Shown here: positions 11,601 through 20,600 of the stretch, piece by piece | Layout: the number at the start of each line of letters is the position of its first letter | Position numbering within the stretch: the first letter of the stretch is position 1 | From: Mactra quadrangularis | Taxonomy: Eukaryota; Mollusca; Bivalvia; Venerida; Mactridae | DNA length: 64,000 nt | NCBI GenBank assembly: GCA_025267735.1 | Contig: CM046307.1 | Span: 53,687,395 to 53,751,394, forward strand | Direction of reading: 5' to 3' | Notes under the pieces: generated by a model | Seen by the model: only the letters and a program-made list of their open reading frames with translations | Database searches by the model: none | What the model was told of the DNA's origin: nothing | Program-made: the position numbers and the translations under genes

Positions 11601-14600
11601 AGACCATTTTCATTGTCTGCTGCATTCTGTTTATTTTGGTTTCTGCCATTTGTCTGAAGTGAAAGTGGTTTAAAAATGCCATTTTTACAGGGGAATGAAA
11701 ATACAATGTAAACATTTTTGACTGCCCATGTGGATTATAATCTGGCAGAAAATTGAACACATTTATTGTAATTTTAAATGTATCAATTACTTAACGTCTG
11801 ACCAGCAGTGATAGCATTTTTATCTTATCAAGAAGAAAATGATTAGATGGATGTATTATCATCGGACATCATAAACAAATCTAGGACAGGTTCAACAAGG
11901 CGAGCCCTTTGCATCGCTACCAAGCGATTTCCAACTGCTACGATAAAGCAAATTGAATCACTAGCTAGTGATATGTAGCAAGTTTTTTTCTTGCTAGCCA
12001 TATCATTTGGATCACTTCGGGTACCTTCCCTTACCGAACTGCCCGTCAGTCCGGTAATTTACCGGACTATACCGGACTGACCTAAATATTTCATTGTTTT
12101 GATAAAGATTAACAATAAAATTACATGTTTTGACTTTTTTATTATTTTAAAAGGCCATATCTTGATAATCGATTAATTTTAAACAGTGAAAAAAGCGTTT
12201 TAAACCGACTTAGAGCCAAAGAAATGAGTATGTAAGATTATTCTCACTCTTTACAACCTGACTGGCCTTAATTTATACTTATAAAATAGTAAACCTACTG
12301 GACTGCCAATATTTTCATGATGGAATAGCTACATAAATAGTAAAGAATAAATAATTAAATGTTTTTAAAACATTTTATGCAATATAAGAAGAAAAAAATA
12401 TGTTATTTGCTACCGGACTGGCATTTCCAAATTGTGTAAGATTACTCTCCCTTTTCACTACCGGACTGACCTTAATATCTACTTATAAAATCGTAATACT
12501 ACCGGACTGGCGATATTTTCATGATGGAATACCTACATAAATAGTTAAGAATGAATAATTAAATGTTCTAAAAAAAATATGCAATTAAAGAAGTAATAAA
12601 TAATGTTATTTGCTACCGGACTGGCATTTCTAAATTTTGTAAGATTATTCTCCCTTTTCACTACCGGACTGACCTTAATATCTACTTATAAAATCGTAAT
12701 ACTACCGGACTGGCGATATTTTCATGATGGAATACCTACATAAATAGTTAAGAATGAATAATTAAATGTTTTAAAAAAAATGCAATAAAAGAAGTAATAA
12801 ATAATGTTATTTGCTACCGGACTGGCATTTCTAAATTTTGTAAGATTATTCTCCCTTTTCACTACCGGACTGACCTTAATATCTACTTATAAAATCGTAA
12901 TACTACCGGACTGGCGATATTTTCATGATGGAATACCTACATAAATAGTTAAGAATAAATAATTAAATGTTTTTAAAACATTTTATGCAATATAAGAAGA
13001 AAGAAATATGTTATTTGCTACCGGACTGGCATTTCCAAATTGTGTAAGATTACTCTCCCTTTTCACTACCGGACTGACCTTAGTATCTACTTATAAAATG
13101 TAAATACTACCGGACTGGCGATATTTTCATGATGGAATACCTACATAAATAGTTAAGAATAAATAATTTAATGATTTAAAAACATTTTATGCAACATAAG
13201 GAGAAATAAATAATGCTATTTGCTACCGGACTGGCATTTCTACATTTTGTAAGATTATTCTCCCTTTTCACTACCGGACTGACCTAAGTATCTATTTAGA
13301 TCAAAGACAACAGTTTGTCGAGTATATCGTTTGAAGAAGATTATTTTAAGCTCATTAATAAAATGTTTGTATCATTTTGAATATCTTTGTTCGATCCATG
13401 TTCCGTTTGATGCAGCCGCTTCACAATATCAAAATGTTACGCTACATATTTTAATTGAATTCAATAAGCACATCATTAAAATACGTGCGAATAACATTCT
13501 GTTCTGTTTTGTCAATTAATCACACCGATAAAATCGACACGTGTGAAAAACATACATACCCATTAATCAAGGTGATAAGACAACCATTTTATTAATTACA
13601 GCGCGTTAAGGGGATTATATTTTATCGTTGTTGTTGTTGTTGTTACCATAAAGTAAAGTATGCCGACATGCGTACGTACAGGTGTATTCTTTATTGTTAC
13701 AGGAATGCGACTTCTGTACGACACTGATTAAAAGATGAAAAACAATTTTTATTTCTGAGAATGATTTAATTTTCATTGTATTTGTACAATCTATTACACT
13801 TTCAATCTATAAAATATCCTATCTAGAATTCCATTTTTGCATGTACAACTTCCCAGAGATTTTTTTGCTATTTCTTCTTATACTGAATAAAAACGTTTTT
13901 TAATGTAATTATTTATACTGAACCTTTTACCTAGATATTCAATCAGGAAACTATCGCCAGTCCGGTAGTGTTTTAAGATTTTATAAGAATACATTAAGGT
14001 CAGTCCGGTAGTGAAAAGGGATAGTAATGTAAGAAAATTTGGATATGCCAGTCCGGTGGCAAATAACATGATTTATTTCATCTTACATCGCATTAAATGT
14101 TTTTAAATCACTAAATTATTTATTTTTAGCTATTTATCTAGCTATTCCATTATGAAAATATCGCCAGTGTTAAGATTTTATAAGTAGATACTAAGGTCAG
14201 TCCGGTAGTGAAAAGTGAGAATAATCTTACAGAATTTAGAAATGCCAGTCCGGTAGCAAATAACATTATTTATTACTTCTTTTATTGCATTTTTTTAAAA
14301 ACATTTAATTATTCATTCTTAACTATTTATGTAGGTATTCCATCATGAAAATATCGCCAGTCCGGTAGTATTACGATTTTATAAGTAGATATTAAGTTCA
14401 GTCCGGTAGTGAAAAGGGAGAGTAATCTTACACAATTTAGAAATGCCAGTCCGGTAGCAAATAACATATTTCTTTCTTCTTATATTGCATAAAATGTTTT
14501 AAAAACATTTAATTATTTATTCTTAACTATTTATGAAGGTATTCCATCATGAAAGTATCGTCAGTCCGGTAGTATTTAGATTTTATAAGTAGATATTAAG

Positions 14601-17600
14601 GTCAGTCCGGTAGTGAAAAGGGAGAGTAATCTTTCCATCGCTGAAAATGCCAGTCCGGTATAGATAGTTGATGAATCTGTTATCAGAACTAAGTATTTAT
14701 TACCAAATTCTATCTTTAGATGAGTGATATAGTATATCTAGCATAAATAAATGTATCCCACGCACTTTCCATGGCCATAAAGGTATTGATCATTGTCAAT
14801 TCAGACGATCACTGTGAATAAGCCATATGAGCTCAGTCAGCGGTGATATATACTTTATTATAATACGGGTATATACACAATAAAATGCTTAAGAATGATT
14901 TAAAACTTTATTTATTGAGTTGTATAACAATACTACATGCAAAAAATACCATTTTAATATGTATCTTTATCAAAACAATGAAATATTTAGGTCAGTCCGG
15001 TATAGTCCGGTAAATTACCGGACTGACGGGCAGTCCGGTAAGGGAAGGTACCGGATCACTTCTGCTTTTTTTCAAAATGGCTGCACCCTGTGAGAGGTTA
15101 CATACCACTAAATGGTTACCGGAAGTAGGCATTTACCGGAAGTAGAAAGTGTGACATGGTCGTTATTTATTTTTTGAGAGTGCATGGATACCTCATTTGT
15201 GGTGCTTTTTAATATTGAAGAGTATGTATGTCTTTGACAATGCTTTTCCTATGAAATTATGCAAAAATTCAATGGATCCGGTAAGTTTAGTCGCGAAAAC
15301 TGGTTAAAAGGGGAGATGACTCTCTACGGCTGGTGAAGAGTTAAAAACCAGGACATTTTGAGGGTAGTAACTTTCAATCGAAATTTATTTTCTTATAAGT
15401 AACGTAACTTTTTTTCTAATACTGATCATTTTGAGGGGAATAGATAGATCTTTCAGCCTATATATGGTTTTGGGTATCTCACACCCCTGGGTCATAGTGT
15501 AATTTTTCATTGAAAATGAGACTTTTTATATACAACAAAGAAGGATTTTATTTAGTGGTATGTAACCTTTAAGAGATAACGTCGTCTGCCAGATTTATGA
15601 TTTTTGATGGATTGCATATAAAGATTCTGGACAAAATCATTAATATATGTCATTTAGATGTAGAAAATGGATGTTTGGTGTTGAATGGTGCATGTTGTGG
15701 TGCTGGACTGTCCAAATATGGGATAATTAGGGTAAAATGCCCATCCGAGACCCCATCCGCAACCAGTTTGTGCACAGATTGATGTATCAATTCCCATGCA
15801 ATGTGATTTTTTAGCCATTATGCATGCCTATCACATCTGTGCTATAATAGTTAATGTTGTAATGATCTCCATTGGATTATTAAGCCTCTAACTGTCAATG
15901 ATGAAGGGAAAACTGGTGTCAGAGTTGGGCTGTAGGCCGGTCATGGAGATCAGCAGAACTGCATTCTCATCTGATTTATTGTCATATGATGTATAAATGA
16001 TATTATATTTAGTTATTTTCTTGTAAAAGCACTAATTTTTGTCATATTTATCAATTCTAACCCAATACATTCTCATATGCACTCAACATAAGATATAAAA
16101 AAGCAAGAAAAAATGAATGAACTGCTCAAAAATCACTTCCGCGGTATCATCACTGGTCATACACACCATCAAGATGACTGCTACGGGGCTGTATTAGCAT
16201 TTCTTATTTACATGAACACATAAAATCACACAAAGTTGTGACCTAGCACTTGTTTTTGCCTATTTTAGTAAGGGGGCGATGTGTCAGATTTGTTGAATAG
16301 AGCTTCTTTTCATGAAGCTAATAGCTTTGTCTCCGTTAGGCGGTAGGGCACAAATTTCCTTTTGGCCGCAAACTGGGAGTCCCGCTTTCTGCAAGTTATT
16401 TTGTCAGTTGCATGAATCTGATTAATAATTTAGACTGCCAAGAATAGGAGGTTACATAAATTGAATTTTGAAAGAAAAAGGATCCTGTGAGCCCATTATT
16501 TAGGTTGTGGATCTGGAAGTGAACACAGCTCCATACCAAACCCATTTGTTTGAGAATTTTTTGAGTCAAAAGTTAATTTACCATCACATTTTTTAACATA
16601 AAACCTGTTTATTCTGTTGCAACTGACACTAAAATCCTCAATTTTTGTGGTATTCATTATTTTACTGGTTTGCCTTTCAGGCTTTGAGTTACTTAGGGAC
16701 AATTAGGGATCATTGATATCATCATCTGACTAAGGTCTGAAAAGGCCGTGAATTAGTACTGAACCCATCCCCATTACCGAAGGTCAGGTTACCATTATGT
16801 TCATTTATTCTATTGTCAAAGACTTTTTTTCAGTCTAGGATATTTTACATCCACAGAACAACAATTTATGTAATTTTTGTGCCTTTAAATGGGAATTTTA
16901 CTCCTTTTTTGAAATCCCACCCACCTACTCAGTGCTTTTCTTCTCCGAACGGTCATGATCATTACATGCAGTCAAATTATCAGCAAGTGTGATATAAAAA
17001 AATTGGAAAAACAAGAAATATACATTCACAGACTCAAAATATCCTCATATAGACACCACTGGTGAGAACATTTTTCTCAGGAAGTGAGATCAGTGGTCTT
17101 CCAGAAATGTAGCGGATAATCCAGATTTTGAAGAGCCCCCCTTAGGCCAGCTGATTGATAAGTCATAAAGTCACCATGGTGACATCCATGTTTAAAAAAT
17201 CTGATTTGATTCATTTGAATTGACTGTGGTCTGCATAGAAACATGTCATCTGGTTATCTGATGTGACATTAAAACGTTTTTAAACCAGAAAAAGCTTGAA
17301 AATTGGTTCATTTTTTGCTATTTTTTGTCATTTTTTCTCTAAAAATCACTATACAAACATAGAAAAGGTGAAAATAATGCTTGAAAAATGTTGCTTTTGT
17401 CTTTTCTATCATGAATATACAGAAAAACATCAAGATATTGTCAGTTATAACACTAATTTATGTGAAAAAGCTTTAATTTCAAGGATATGTAATTTTAAAA
17501 AAAATGCCTAAAATTTGACCAATTTCTTGAGAATGGGTGATGTCAGCTAAAATGCTCTAACTGCTTAGATAATCAAATTTTTTTTATGAAACTGCACAGA

Positions 17601-20600
17601 ATAGCTCAAAAGTGATTGGTCTTTCACTTTATGAATTGATTTTTAAGAGCCAAAAAACTTTTTGTCCCTTAAAGGTTACATACCACTAAATGGTTACCGG
17701 AAGTAGGCATTTACCGGAAGTAGAAAGTGTGACATGGTCGTTATTTATTTTTTGAGAGTGCATGGATACCTCATTTGTGGTGCTTTTTAATATTGAAGAG
17801 TATGTATGTCTTTGACAATGCTTTTCCTATGAAATTATGCAAAAATTCAATGGATCCGGTAAGTTTAGTCGCGAAAACTGGTTAAAAGGGGAGATGACTC
17901 TCTACGGCTGGTGAAGAGTTAAAAACCAGGACATTTTGAGGGTAGTAACTTTCAATCGAAATTTATTTTCTTATAAGTAACGTAACTTTTTTTCTAATAC
18001 TGATCATTTTGAGGGGAATAGATAGATCTTTCAGCCTATATATGGTTTTGGGTATCTCACACCCCTGGGTCATAGTGTAATTTTTCATTGAAAATGAGAC
18101 TTTTTATATACAACAAAGAAGGATTTTATTTAGTGGTATGTAACCTGAGAACGTGTTTCTTTTTCAAGAATACTTATATATATTTTATTTAAGGCAGTGG
18201 CTAGAGTTACGGTACCGTAACTCTAAACCCAGGTTCTAGAGTTACGGAAGTTCCGTAACTGTAGACAACCCAAGCAGGGTTGGCTAGAGTTACGGAAGTC
18301 TAATAACATGTGTAAGTTTCAACTTGTTTATATTCATTATTACACAAAGTAAACAAATATTTACCGACGTGACTTATTACTCGCACCATTTTCAGGGGTG
18401 TGAATTTTCCGCGGATCGGCGGATTTCCGCGTTTTCGAAAATCCCGGGGACGTTTTTTCGCAAACCGCCAAATTTCCGCGGAAAACATAATGGGGCGAAA
18501 ATTTGAGGGCCGAAATGCGAACGGTTCCGCGGATTCCAATAAACACCGTATGCTAAACTTTCCGTGCGATGTTAAACGCTCTCTCCAATATGTCTAACAG
18601 AGGAACAGATAAGCTGCGTATCTGCGTAAATACGCAATTAAAAATCTCAAAAACCTTATAAGAATAAAAAATTTGCGTATCATAACCCAATTAAAAACTC
18701 CTTTACTCATTAAGTCTCGAAATCGCCGCGTATAGAACGTAAATAAAAAATCGAAACTGGTCAGGTAAGAGATGCGAAAAATGAAACTTCACGCCACAAT
18801 TACATGCCAATTCCATCTCATTAAACCCCTATTGTCTTTCACACGCTGGGAGTTTAACTCGCCGACATATGAATGCACAAGGATGTCACAAAATCGATAA
18901 TAAAGTCGCCGACTTATGATTACACGCACGATAACATTTGTATATACCTTTACCTTTACACGTCAGAGTACATTGGAAATAGCGCATATATATATTTTAA
19001 TTGTTTGCAGCAATTAAATCAATATTAATCCTTTGTTTGAGGACAAATATGTGTTTGCAGTTTGAGCAGAAATTGAGGTAAACAATTTAAGATATGTGTC
19101 GGCATTTTTTCACACTTACTTTGTCGATGTTTGATAGCATAACAATGACATAATTGCAATGTCTCATTATGTAATCATGGAGTCTAATATAAATTAATCG
19201 TCATGAAAAATGTATTCTTAATCTAGCACGACCTAATTTGTTAAATTGTATTATATATAAAACTTTATAAAAACGATATCGGCGATCCCATGAAGTCATT
19301 TTTTCTTTGTTAAAATTACTGAAGATAGTTGTCAATAACATCGTCTTGTGTAATTAAATTTTATAAATAGTGCTTTGTATGATTTTACAACAAAATATTT
19401 TATAATATATAATTTAGTCATCATGATGACTTATTGTCATATATTTTCGCGACCCACGCTATCGTAAATTAAGTAACACATTCTTAAATCTTCAAAATTA
19501 ATGTAATAAGCTTATTATTTTTCATTTGTTTTTCTTAATTTAGCAAACAGTGCCCCAGGAACCGACAAATTCGAACTTACGTTCCCGTTTTCTGGTGTTT
19601 GTTGATAAAACAAATGTCAAAATGCCAGACATTTTTTTTCTTGCCAACATTTGTTTCGGTGTAGTTTTAAAAATGAAGCATAATTATATGTTTTTTAAAT
19701 TCAATTAAAATACTGAAGATGCTATCATAACTATACTGTGTTTATCATTATCATTATGTAATTATGGTAATCGATGACAAAGACTTAGAATTACCAAAAA
19801 GTTAGTTGAATAAAACAGTTTTTTTGATTAATCAGCATTTCAAATAACCAAATAACTGACTAGTTGTTATTTGATACAGAAAAGTTATTTTCAAATTAAG
19901 TCATCATTTTGTAGATTTCTCCACTCCTGTGAACAAAATTCTGGCGAAATCTTTGAAACATTTTCCTGCAATGTTCTGTCTGATTGGTCCAAGCAAAATT
20001 CTTCCAAACAAAACAGCCACCGTTGAAAGGGTTTTCAGCATTATGAATTCCATGTGAACTGTTTCATGCAGTAGGATTCGACAGTCTGTTTTGGATCCTC
20101 TAAAGAGGACATGTTGTCATTATAAGTCATTAGACTATAACCAGCTTGAGGCTGTTGTTAATTGCTTAAAGAACATGCATCTAATAGTAAGAGTCTGAAA
20201 GATATTGCTTTGTTAAGTTCTGACAATCAAATTGAATGGAGAATAAAAACTGAAGTCATTGTTTTGAATGCTTTTGTTACCAATTGACTTGACATTGTAT
20301 TTTCCCAATTTAAACCAAAATGCCGATAAAATTCCCAATTCTAGGGGTATGGGACATATTCCCAAAATAGTGGAAAAAAACACTGGTGGTTTCTGTCCTA
20401 TTTACAATATCTTCAATAAATATTTATAAGTATATTTGTGCATACCCAGTTCCATGTTTTTTTTATTAGTACTCAATTTATTGTCATATAAATCCAGTAA
20501 AATATCTTGGAGTAAAAAACAATTATGTGCTCTATTGGAAATGGCATTACTCAATTGTCTGGAAAACTGGGAGTAAATACCCAATACACCCAAACCTTAT

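Larger units (their letters stand above)
15095..18146. mobile_element. 3.05 kb composite unit bounded by identical 474-bp direct repeats
   Basis: 15095-15568 and 17673-18146 are the same 474 bp in the same orientation, with no difference that I can see. Each copy itself begins AGGTTACATACCACTAAAT and ends with the exact 19-bp inverse. The outer flanks join the interrupted R repeat (CCCTGTGAG on the left, GAGAACGTG on the right; GAG duplicated). Both inner flanks are TTAA. The 2104-bp interior has no recognisable gene. It may be a composite of two MITEs, or an LTR-like or circular-intermediate product. Confidence 0.8.

Noticed and set aside
18300..18597. Overlapping open frames on both strands at 18300-18597 and again at 25124-25525
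   Set aside because: They are the CG-rich left end of the hAT-type element, read in several frames; they appear at both copies for that reason.
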